A DNA stretch of 33,707 bases from Armatimonadota bacterium (GTDB lineage: Bacteria > Armatimonadota > Chthonomonadetes > Chthonomonadales > JAMCWF01), in NCBI GenBank assembly GCA_023481295.1, contig JAMCWF010000032.1:1-33707 (forward strand), in the 5' to 3' direction. Under the pieces are notes generated by a model, which saw only the letters and a program-made list of their open reading frames with translations, was not told where the DNA came from and did not search any database. The position numbers and the translations under genes were made by a program. Positions 1 to 7,772 of the stretch are shown here, piece by piece (within the stretch, counting starts at the first letter, position 1; every line of letters begins with the position of its first letter).

Positions 1-215
1 GCATTGCGAAGTTGATGTTCCATCTGCACTCGCGGTGAGGAAAAATATTCATTCCAACCAACTCCCCGCTCAGCCAGCGGGAACCGACTGTCAAACCCAA
101 ATACCACTGGCACTCGATCTACATACTCAAAGCGCTCCACCGCCTCCAATCGGGCACGATTCTGAAGCATTCGGTTTTCCGGATAACGCAGGTCAATGCG
201 CGTCTTTGCTGTCAT
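1..215 (-). CDS. UroD-superfamily (uroporphyrinogen decarboxylase/MtaA-like) protein, N-terminal part only, truncated by window edge
   Basis: Manual reverse-strand translation from ATG at 215..213: MTAKTRIDLRYPENRMLQNRARLEAVERFEYVDRVPVVFGFDSRFPLAERGVGWNEYFSSPRVQMEHQLRN..., open to the window edge and absent from the ORF track. The RLEAVERFEYVDRVPV segment resembles the N-terminus of UroD-like methyltransferase proteins. Same strand as mtaC-like gene, 55 bp downstream. Confidence 0.6.
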   Translation of the reverse strand, partial: MTAKTRIDLRYPENRMLQNRARLEAVERFEYVDRVPVVFGFDSRFPLAERGVGWNEYFSSPRVQMEHQLRN

Positions 216-270
216 AACCTTCAGCTTTCTTTCAAACGGCTATCCATTCGATGCTGAAATTCTCATCGGC

Positions 271-2091
271 TCAATGGGCAAAGGTGCTTCTGATTTCACG
301 CCATCCGGCACCTGCAGCGGCAGCGGCCGCAATAGCGGGAGCACGGCTGGCCTTCCCGCCGTGTATGCCCAAATCAAAGGAGTTGCAGAACTCCTGGGTA
401 ACCGCCCCGCCGCCGCAGGCGAACGGCAGCTCGATGCCGGCCTGCTTGAGATTGGCGGCAACCCTCGGAAATGCCGACATCGTGGTGGTCATCAGAGCGC
501 TCCCGATCAGCAATATGGGACGATACTGCCGCACCGCCTCCACCACTCGCTCATCGGAGACGTCAATCCCCAGGTCAATGATCTCGTACCCATTCGCTGA
601 GAGCAAAGAACGAACGATGTTTTTGCCGATGGAATGGATATCACCCTGTGCCACGAACATCACCACCGTGCCCTTGCGCTGGAGCGCTTTGCCAATCTTC
701 TTTTCACAGAGGACAACACCTGCCTCCATCGCGTCCGCAGCCCGAATGACTTGCGGCAAAAAGTAGCGGCCGCTGTCCCAGAGCTGGCTCACCCGGGTGA
801 TGCCGGCAACCAATCCTTCCTCCACCACCTGTAGCGGCGCATGCTTTTCCAGCGCAGCGATAACCGCCGATTGGGTCCTTGGCTGATCCCCCACCGTAAC
901 CGCCTCGACAACCTCATGCAGCTCGGCCGACTTTAAATCCGATGGGGATTCCGCATTTGCCGACGACAGTTTCCCGCTCTCCTGCAAAGCCGGCCGACGC
1001 GATAAAGCGTTGTATCGGACAAACAGCGGGCCATCCGACATCGAGATGCCGGCCGGCCGGCTCGCTACAAACTGGCTGCGACGCTCGGCGCTTCGAGCCC
1101 CTTCGATCATCGCCTTCACATTGGCGATCGGCGTTTCCGGCGCGATCCCGCATCCTGGAGCTACCACGTCGAAGCCGGCTTCCGCCGCTTCCACCGCTTC
1201 TTGCCGAATCCGCTCGACCAGACCATAGAGCAGTACGCCGGTGGGAGACAACGGCCCGATCAGCGCCACCTTGCCGCGGGTGGCGTCTCGTGCGATCCTA
1301 GAGTTGGTTTTTGCATCAATGCTCAACGCCGAGGCGCCCGAATTCGCCATATCGGCGATAATCCCAGCCACATCCCCGCAAATGTGAAGGATAGATGGCA
1401 CACCTATCGCTGAAAACAGTCTCTGCTCATATTTCAGCACAATTTCACGATAGGCGTCCGGCGAGATCATATCAGGACTAGCCAACATGTCTTCCACACA
1501 GATGGCATCGGCCCCCGCCTCGATCAATTTCTGGGCCAAGATGCCGGCCGCTTCAACTGACATCTCCAGTAAAGGCGCCAGTTGATTGGTGTCTTCAAGC
1601 GTCGCCAGCAGCACCTCGGAGGTTCCAGCCAACGCACCGGTCAGTGAAAAAGGCCCTACCACCCCACCGATTACCAGCGCATCCCGTCCCACATCCGCCT
1701 TCAGCCGCCTCAGTGCCCCCACCGTCCGGTTCACAGCCGGATGATCCGCAAATTCGAACGGCAGCTTAACCGCTGTTCCAATCTTGTAAGGGTGACTGGA
1801 AACTTGGGGTAAAGCTGCTTTTCCCCCATAATCAATGCGACAACCCAACGCTTCCGCCTCGGTCGTCTGCCCGAACGGCACTCGTGCCATATCGAGTCCC
1901 AACAAGTGCACCGCCCCGGCCGCCAATTTAGACATCGCGACGGCGTCCTGGTGGGCTTCGGGAAAAGCGACACCCAGTATGTCCATCTGCTCGACGGTAG
2001 CGGTCTGGTTCACCGCCCCAACGCATATCGTATCGTTCTTTCCTTGAAAGAGCGCGGCCAGCGCTCGATTCCGACTATTCATTATCGCCAT
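271..2091 (-). CDS. Fusion protein: MtaA-like (UroD-fold) methyltransferase domain + MtaC-like corrinoid-binding domain
   Basis: 606 aa. Aa ~1-340 is MtaA/UroD-like with zinc-type motif ILHICG (H236-x-C238) and VVAPGCGIAPETP (C314). Aa ~383-606 is a corrinoid protein with helical cap (VVEAVTVGDQ...) and B12 motif GDIHSIGKNIV (D484-x-H486-x-x-G), SALMTTTM, CGGGAV. Confidence 0.9.
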   Translation of the reverse strand: MAIMNSRNRALAALFQGKNDTICVGAVNQTATVEQMDILGVAFPEAHQDAVAMSKLAAGAVHLLGLDMARVPFGQTTEAEALGCRIDYGGKAALPQVSSHPYKIGTAVKLPFEFADHPAVNRTVGALRRLKADVGRDALVIGGVVGPFSLTGALAGTSEVLLATLEDTNQLAPLLEMSVEAAGILAQKLIEAGADAICVEDMLASPDMISPDAYREIVLKYEQRLFSAIGVPSILHICGDVAGIIADMANSGASALSIDAKTNSRIARDATRGKVALIGPLSPTGVLLYGLVERIRQEAVEAAEAGFDVVAPGCGIAPETPIANVKAMIEGARSAERRSQFVASRPAGISMSDGPLFVRYNALSRRPALQESGKLSSANAESPSDLKSAELHEVVEAVTVGDQPRTQSAVIAALEKHAPLQVVEEGLVAGITRVSQLWDSGRYFLPQVIRAADAMEAGVVLCEKKIGKALQRKGTVVMFVAQGDIHSIGKNIVRSLLSANGYEIIDLGIDVSDERVVEAVRQYRPILLIGSALMTTTMSAFPRVAANLKQAGIELPFACGGGAVTQEFCNSFDLGIHGGKASRAPAIAAAAAAGAGWREIRSTFAH

Positions 2092-2129
2092 CCAGCTCTT
2101 ATCCTTCCGAACGAGGAAATTGATTTAAA

Positions 2130-3518
2130 CTAATTAATTCCGTAGTTTTTCGCACGAAACTCCGGTACCGATTGCGAGTAGATTTGGATGCACTCCTTCA
2201 TGAATTGCTCCTCATCTTCGGGCAGCTCATCCAGTGCTTTGCGGCAACTGTCCAACGCTTCCCGCTCATTTTCCGACAATGGAAGCTCCCCGGAGCGATC
2301 ACTGCTTGCGATTATTTCGGCGGCTCGTTGCATCGCACGAACCGTCCGCTTGTAATAACCTTTTTCATTGACGATCACCGCCGCGATATCCATCGCCACG
2401 TCGGGAGAGAGCACCAGCGCCTGCGGGTCTCGATTCCGGTCGGATGTGATAAGCACATCCCGCATCGTATCGGCGCACCCCATCTGGAGGGAGGCGTTCA
2501 TTTGGGCGCAATCGTAAGCCAACATTTCGGCAAAAACTTGAGGGGTGGTTCCCCCAAACATCTCACCGTACTCCACCGCTTCGTTGCTCCACAGATCGCA
2601 CACCGCCGCGCTCAAATTACCCATCAGATCGGAATGAGCGCAGGCCGAGGTCTTGCCCTCCATCGAGATCGGTTTGCCGGTTATTGCTTTCAAAATCACG
2701 CCCTCATAACCACAGTCCTTATCCGGTCCGGTCGCCCCGGCTTCAAAAGCAACCAACGATCGCACCGCCCCGGCCGGACGTACCAGCGCGGCGAAGGTGT
2801 GCGGAAGCTGGGTTTCCATCAAGCCGCCTGCCATAAACATGGCGGTATTGGAGTGAGCGCAATCGGTGTCGCCGCCCGGTAAGACGCCTTGCTGTTCCGC
2901 AATGGAGACGATATCAGACCAGAGGTGAGCCATATCCAAGCTGCCCAGGATGCCGACCGCAAACACCACCCCTCGAATATCCTGGCGCGTGACCGCATAA
3001 TTGAAAACCTCTTTTCCGCCGATCGATTCGATGCTGAGTATGTCGGCGCCGGCTTCGGCGGATGCCTTCATCCCGTTCAAGATTTTTATGTATTCCGGCG
3101 AATCCCAAAGGCCATTCTCCGGCTTGCGGATATCGGCAATCGTCGCCCTCAATGCGCCCTTCAATCCGTAACGATCGTAATACTCCTTCAAAAGCCATTT
3201 CGTGCGGTGGGCGATCTCTCGGCCCCACTCCACCTTATCCGTTAACTGAAACACATGCTCCAGCTCCATCACGATCGCCGGCGCTCCGATACCGACTATC
3301 CGATCGAGGGCATCCCTCGTGATGCGCTGGTACTCCTCCATCAGCGTATTTAAATCCTTTTCGCGACCAGGCCGTGGGGCATATTTTAACTCAGGGATGA
3401 CCGCTCCGGCGCCGATTTCGACGTCGAAACCGGCCTTAATCGGGTGAAGCGACCGTCCGAAAACCATATCTTGCCAACTTGAGTACTCGCAACTATGATA
3501 AGGCTTGATCGTCATCAA
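2130..3518 (-). CDS. mtaB: Methanol:corrinoid methyltransferase (MtaB)
   Basis: 462 aa. Close along its length to remembered Methanosarcina MtaB: DMVFG, GAGAVIPELKYAPRPG, ESIGGKEVFNYAV, GGDTDCAHSNTAMF, CGYE, MEGKTSACAHSDLMGN, DLWSNEAVEY, ENYG at C-term. E164, C220, C269 occupy the reported MtaB Zn-ligand positions. ATGA overlap with upstream gene. Confidence 0.93.
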   Translation of the reverse strand: MMTIKPYHSCEYSSWQDMVFGRSLHPIKAGFDVEIGAGAVIPELKYAPRPGREKDLNTLMEEYQRITRDALDRIVGIGAPAIVMELEHVFQLTDKVEWGREIAHRTKWLLKEYYDRYGLKGALRATIADIRKPENGLWDSPEYIKILNGMKASAEAGADILSIESIGGKEVFNYAVTRQDIRGVVFAVGILGSLDMAHLWSDIVSIAEQQGVLPGGDTDCAHSNTAMFMAGGLMETQLPHTFAALVRPAGAVRSLVAFEAGATGPDKDCGYEGVILKAITGKPISMEGKTSACAHSDLMGNLSAAVCDLWSNEAVEYGEMFGGTTPQVFAEMLAYDCAQMNASLQMGCADTMRDVLITSDRNRDPQALVLSPDVAMDIAAVIVNEKGYYKRTVRAMQRAAEIIASSDRSGELPLSENEREALDSCRKALDELPEDEEQFMKECIQIYSQSVPEFRAKNYGIN

Positions 3519-4630
3519 TTCACTCCATTGTGAGCTGTCGGACGCGGTATGCCAAACAGATCACGCTTGTAATCGAGATAGTACAGGTAATTTTCGTACG
3601 TCACATCGGGTGGCACCCGATGATCCACGTGCGGGATGTAACCGCCCTGATCGGCCAGCGGCTTCAGATGGTTTAGCTCCTTTCGAATCTCTTCCCTGCC
3701 GGCGATGAGCGCTATTTTATTCACGCCGCCAAGCAGGATAACGTCCTTGCCGAACTTGTCCCGCAGCCGGTAGGGATCGCTGTGAGAGGCGCGCTCGATG
3801 GGGAACATTCCCCGCACGCCGGCTTGAATCCAGAGGGGCGCCAACTGATTGATGTCGCCGTCGCAATCCACGTAGACGATATCCACACCGTGCTGCTTCA
3901 AAAAGTCGGTGATCCGCTTATACCGGGGAACCAATATGCGCTCAAAATCGGCCGGTGAGATAAGCGGACCACCGTTAAACGCCATATCCTCCCAGAAATC
4001 GGCGAAATCATATTGAACGCCCACCACCACATTTTCCAAAACTCTCATTATAAGGTTGCAAAGATGTTCGACCATATCTTCCATCAGATCCGGCTCTTCA
4101 ACGGTGCAGATGGCGGCCCCCTCCAATCCCATCCAGTCTCGAATTCTCCCCCACAGGCTTCCCACGTGAATGCCAAGCGGATAGGTTCGATTTTCCCACT
4201 GCTTGGTGATCTCCGACCAGTTGGACGGATACCGACCCGGTACCTCCGGATCGAGGCGCTTCTTAAACTCCTGCCAGGAGGCGCGATCCTTGAGCGTGTG
4301 ATCGATGAAATGAGGAATCGAGGTGAGTTGGCTACCGTATTTAAATATCATGCACTTGACGCCGTTACCGTCTATGATGATTTGATGGCGGTCATCCTCT
4401 TCCACCACTTTGGTTTCAAAACCTGGGGCCAGATCAAAATTTACCGGTGCCCATCGTCGCTCCGCAAATCCAAAAAAAACATCCGCCTCCGGGTTATTTC
4501 GCACCGTTTTCGGCAACCCCTGATCGTGCCAAGCGACGATGGTCTCATCCCAATACCCAAACTCTTCATCGGGAATCCGGTCTATCGGCTGGAAATGAAG
4601 ACAGTTTATCCATCTTTCACGATGGTTCAT
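3515..4630 (-). CDS. UroD-superfamily protein (putative corrinoid methyltransferase-associated)
   Basis: Likely start MNHRERWINCLHFQPIDRIPDEEFGYW at 4630, with AAGGAG upstream; this removes the overlap with the previous gene. UroD-like end ...VDCDGDINQLAPLWIQAGVRGMFPIE...VILLGGVNK. Confidence 0.8.
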   Translation of the reverse strand: MNHRERWINCLHFQPIDRIPDEEFGYWDETIVAWHDQGLPKTVRNNPEADVFFGFAERRWAPVNFDLAPGFETKVVEEDDRHQIIIDGNGVKCMIFKYGSQLTSIPHFIDHTLKDRASWQEFKKRLDPEVPGRYPSNWSEITKQWENRTYPLGIHVGSLWGRIRDWMGLEGAAICTVEEPDLMEDMVEHLCNLIMRVLENVVVGVQYDFADFWEDMAFNGGPLISPADFERILVPRYKRITDFLKQHGVDIVYVDCDGDINQLAPLWIQAGVRGMFPIERASHSDPYRLRDKFGKDVILLGGVNKIALIAGREEIRKELNHLKPLADQGGYIPHVDHRVPPDVTYENYLYYLDYKRDLFGIPRPTAHNGVN

Positions 4631-4655
4631 CGGTGTGGTCTCCTTGGTGGTCGAA

Positions 4656-5450
4656 TCAGCTCTCAATCACTTGGGGCTGGGGATCGCTAAGCTCATCGGT
4701 CGCTTCGATCACCCTCTCATCATAGGTGGGTCGGATGGTCATACCGGGTTCAATAATGATAAAGTCGTCGCTATCCCACTCCCCGTCAATCCAACTTCTC
4801 AACATATTAAGGGTGGCCGGTATCTCTTCATAAGCCCAGCCGTTTTGTCGGCAAGTCTCCTGCACTCGCCGATCCATTTTGAGGTGATCAAGGAAGTCAT
4901 GTCGAATGAAAGAGCCCCGGGCGTACTTTTGGCGCCACTGCATGCCAAGCTCCATTAAATAACGCGCGTTCTCTTCACCATATCGCTCAATCAAGCTATC
5001 AAGGTCTTCACCGAGCAGCTCGCCGACCTCGTTTTGCTGGATGTCACGCCCAACCCGCCGCGGGCCTTCCAGCCAGCCGGTGCTGTAGTAGTAGCTGCCC
5101 GGTCGTTTCATAAAGTGATCGAGATAGCGCTCGCGTGACCCGATCAGGAAGGTGAGGCAGTCATGGGCGCGCGGGACGACCAGCTTGGTGTCGCGCGCGG
5201 TTACGCCATCCAACAGGCGATTGCAGAGGCCGTAGCCCAAAAGTATGGCGTCGAAGTGATTGGGTGAGGTGGCATCAATCCTCTGTTGAATTTCGGCCGC
5301 GCCGTTCATCGGCCTTTCATGATGCGCCTGGGAGAGAAACTCAAGGCAGATCGTGTTGCGGGAGGCGGCAACCACCGCACAAATTTCCCGGGTTGCCACC
5401 TCGCACGCGATTACTTTTAACATTAATGGAGGGGATTCATCATTTGTCAT
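4656..5450 (-). CDS. DUF1638-like protein
   Basis: 264 aa; LKVIACEVATREICAVVAAS... and AILLGYGLCNRLLDGVTARDTKLVVPRAHDCLTFLIGSRERY resemble the DUF1638 family. Confidence 0.75.
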   Translation of the reverse strand: MTNDESPPLMLKVIACEVATREICAVVAASRNTICLEFLSQAHHERPMNGAAEIQQRIDATSPNHFDAILLGYGLCNRLLDGVTARDTKLVVPRAHDCLTFLIGSRERYLDHFMKRPGSYYYSTGWLEGPRRVGRDIQQNEVGELLGEDLDSLIERYGEENARYLMELGMQWRQKYARGSFIRHDFLDHLKMDRRVQETCRQNGWAYEEIPATLNMLRSWIDGEWDSDDFIIIEPGMTIRPTYDERVIEATDELSDPQPQVIES

Positions 5451-5477
5451 TTTCTTCCTACACTCTCCTGAAACGAT

Positions 5478-7739
5478 TTAGAGCACCGGCGATTCGTGCA
5501 TCGCTTTGAGCCTTGCCCAGCGCCGATCCACCTCTTGCTGAAGATCGGCCACCACATCGGCGTATTCCGGCTTCAAAAGATGAGCGGAGGCCGCACCCAT
5601 CAAAGGCACCATATCGGCAACCGGGCGCTTTTTGCCGAGCGCTTCCGGATTATACGTCAAGGTGGTGATGCCATGTGCGATTTTCAACAGCGGAAACATA
5701 CAGGTATCAACCATCGTGCGGGCGATTATTGGACCGTCCTCCCCCTTTGTGCCCCAGTTTAAGGGACAGGTGGAGAAAGCCTTCAGAAAGGCGAACCCCC
5801 CGTTTCTAACCGTCTCCTGCGCTTCTCGTGCCTTCATCACCGCATCCTCATAGTGGCTTTCGCAGACGGATGCAATGTAGGGTGCATGGGTGCCCCTTAA
5901 TATCTCCACCATATCCTTGGAATGAAACGTTTTGCCCACCTGTGCCTTGCCGACCCGGCTGGTCGCCGTCATCATGCCTTTAAAACCGGTATAACAAAGC
6001 TGAGCGCCGGTATTGGCGTAGATATTGTTGTCGTACTCCAGGTAGATGAATGGGTGGTTTCGCAAGGCGGCGCCGATGAGCTGATCCATCCCGATGTCGC
6101 CCGAGCCGTCACCGCCTACCACCAGAAGCGTCATATCTCGATCCACGCGGCCATGCTTTTTCAGCCACTCGTAATAGGCGACAATGCCGCTGGCGGTGGA
6201 GGAGCCGTTGTGAAACAGGTTGTGGGCGTATGGAACTTTAAAGGAGGTGAAGGGGAAGCCGGAGCTGGTAATCTCGGCGCAGCCGGTATTGTAGACTAAG
6301 GCGACTTGCCCGTCAATTCCCTTTAAAACCATTTCAAGGTTCAAAAAAGCGCCGCAACCAGGACAGGCGGAGGTCTTGTCAATCCGATTCGGCATATCGG
6401 AAGCAAGCGTCTTCAATACGCTGACATTCATTCGGCTGCCCAGCTTTTCATTCAGCGAGATATCGGTCTTTTCCACAATCGGCGCCGGCGCTTCGGGCGG
6501 GTTGAGTATTTGCTGCTCCGGATCGCCCTCCCAGTGTCCATAGTAGTCAAAATCAGCCACCGCCTCACCATGGTCAGCGATGAGAGCCTGGTCGTAAAGC
6601 TCAACTGCATCGTGAAAGCTGAAGTTCAGCCCACCCAGGCCGTATACACGGTTGATGATTCTTGCCGAATTATGCCTGGCTTGCAGCAGCGCACCAACCT
6701 CGTTGGCTAGGTAGGAACGGTAGGCACCGTACTCATCGGCTCGATCAGCCACCATCAGGGTTCGGACTCCTTCAAGGGCGTCGGCCAGCTCGTCGGCCGG
6801 AAACGGTCGCAACACGCTCATCGAAACGAGGCCGACCGATCGGCCGCTAGCCTTGATCCGGTCCACCGCATCCTCGCTGGCGTGGGCGGCCGAGTTTAAA
6901 ATCAGCATCGCAACCGGTGGATGATCTTCCATCCCCACTGTGCTGACCATCGAGTAGCGCCGCCCGGAGATTTTAGCGTACTCCTGGAAAATGACGGGCA
7001 GCAAGCGGTAAGCGTCCTGCATTGCCAGATGAAGCTGATATTTGTTGTTGATTAAATCGTCATTCATATAGGCGCCGAACGTCTTCGGCCGATCGAAGTC
7101 TATGTACAGGTCGCGAGGTGGTTTCGGCCCAATGAAACCCCGCACGATACGGTTGTCCGCAAAGATTTGAAAACGTCGAGTGCCGTGACTGGTATGAAAT
7201 CCATCGTAAGCGACGACACAGGGCAGCTGAACCTGTTCGGCCCACTTCAGCGCAATGATATTCATATCATAAACTTCTTGAACGCTCTTTGCCAGCAAAA
7301 TGAGCCATCCCATGCCAAGGATCGACATCAGATCGGAGTGGTCGTTCTTAATGTTCAGCGGTGCCGAGACGGTTCGGGTGGCTAGATTCAGGACCATCGG
7401 AATGCGTAGCCCGCTGATTGCCGGAAGCTCCTCCATTTTCAAAAGCAGACCCTGGGCGGAAGTGGCATCCACAACCCGGGCGCCCGCTATCGCTCCACCG
7501 GCACAAATTGATATGGCGGCCAGTTCACTGGTGGCCGGCACAAAGACCATGTCCACCTCACCGCGTGCGACGCGGGCCGATATCTCTTCACCCACATCGC
7601 TGGAAGGGGTGATTGGATAAAAGCCCTCCAGCTCATAGCCGATCGCCGCTATGGCCTCGGCGGCCGCTAGATTGCCCCCTCCAATGCACACCTTTTGTTC
7701 GATCGCACGGTCGATTATCGAATATGCTTTTTCACTCAT
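5478..7739 (-). CDS. 2-oxoacid:ferredoxin oxidoreductase, fused alpha+beta subunits (PFOR-like)
   Basis: 753 aa. Alpha part: GFYPITPSSDVGEE, ATSAQGLLLKMEEL, RTVSAPLNIKNDHSD. Beta part: SACPGCGAFLNLE, YNTGCAEI, GGDGSGDIGMDQLIGAALRN, DNNIYANTGAQ (TPP binding). Confidence 0.88.
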   Translation of the reverse strand: MSEKAYSIIDRAIEQKVCIGGGNLAAAEAIAAIGYELEGFYPITPSSDVGEEISARVARGEVDMVFVPATSELAAISICAGGAIAGARVVDATSAQGLLLKMEELPAISGLRIPMVLNLATRTVSAPLNIKNDHSDLMSILGMGWLILLAKSVQEVYDMNIIALKWAEQVQLPCVVAYDGFHTSHGTRRFQIFADNRIVRGFIGPKPPRDLYIDFDRPKTFGAYMNDDLINNKYQLHLAMQDAYRLLPVIFQEYAKISGRRYSMVSTVGMEDHPPVAMLILNSAAHASEDAVDRIKASGRSVGLVSMSVLRPFPADELADALEGVRTLMVADRADEYGAYRSYLANEVGALLQARHNSARIINRVYGLGGLNFSFHDAVELYDQALIADHGEAVADFDYYGHWEGDPEQQILNPPEAPAPIVEKTDISLNEKLGSRMNVSVLKTLASDMPNRIDKTSACPGCGAFLNLEMVLKGIDGQVALVYNTGCAEITSSGFPFTSFKVPYAHNLFHNGSSTASGIVAYYEWLKKHGRVDRDMTLLVVGGDGSGDIGMDQLIGAALRNHPFIYLEYDNNIYANTGAQLCYTGFKGMMTATSRVGKAQVGKTFHSKDMVEILRGTHAPYIASVCESHYEDAVMKAREAQETVRNGGFAFLKAFSTCPLNWGTKGEDGPIIARTMVDTCMFPLLKIAHGITTLTYNPEALGKKRPVADMVPLMGAASAHLLKPEYADVVADLQQEVDRRWARLKAMHESPVL

Positions 7740-7772
7740 TGAAATCCTCCAAAACGAAAAACGTCCCGACTT

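Noticed and set aside
196-766. Overlapping plus-strand ORFs of 134 and 171 aa
   Set aside because: Antisense shadows of the corrinoid-binding domain of the MtaA-MtaC fusion.
2172-2882. 236-aa plus-strand ORF opposite mtaB
   Set aside because: Fully antisense to a strongly supported MtaB; translation is low-complexity His/Arg/Gly rich with no recognisable family.
2130-3518. Pyrrolysine-dependent methylamine methyltransferase
   Set aside because: Sequence matches MtaB (methanol), and the ORF has no in-frame amber codon interruption.
4013-4690. 225-aa plus-strand ORF
   Set aside because: Antisense to the UroD-like gene and the end of the DUF1638-like gene; no recognisable domain.
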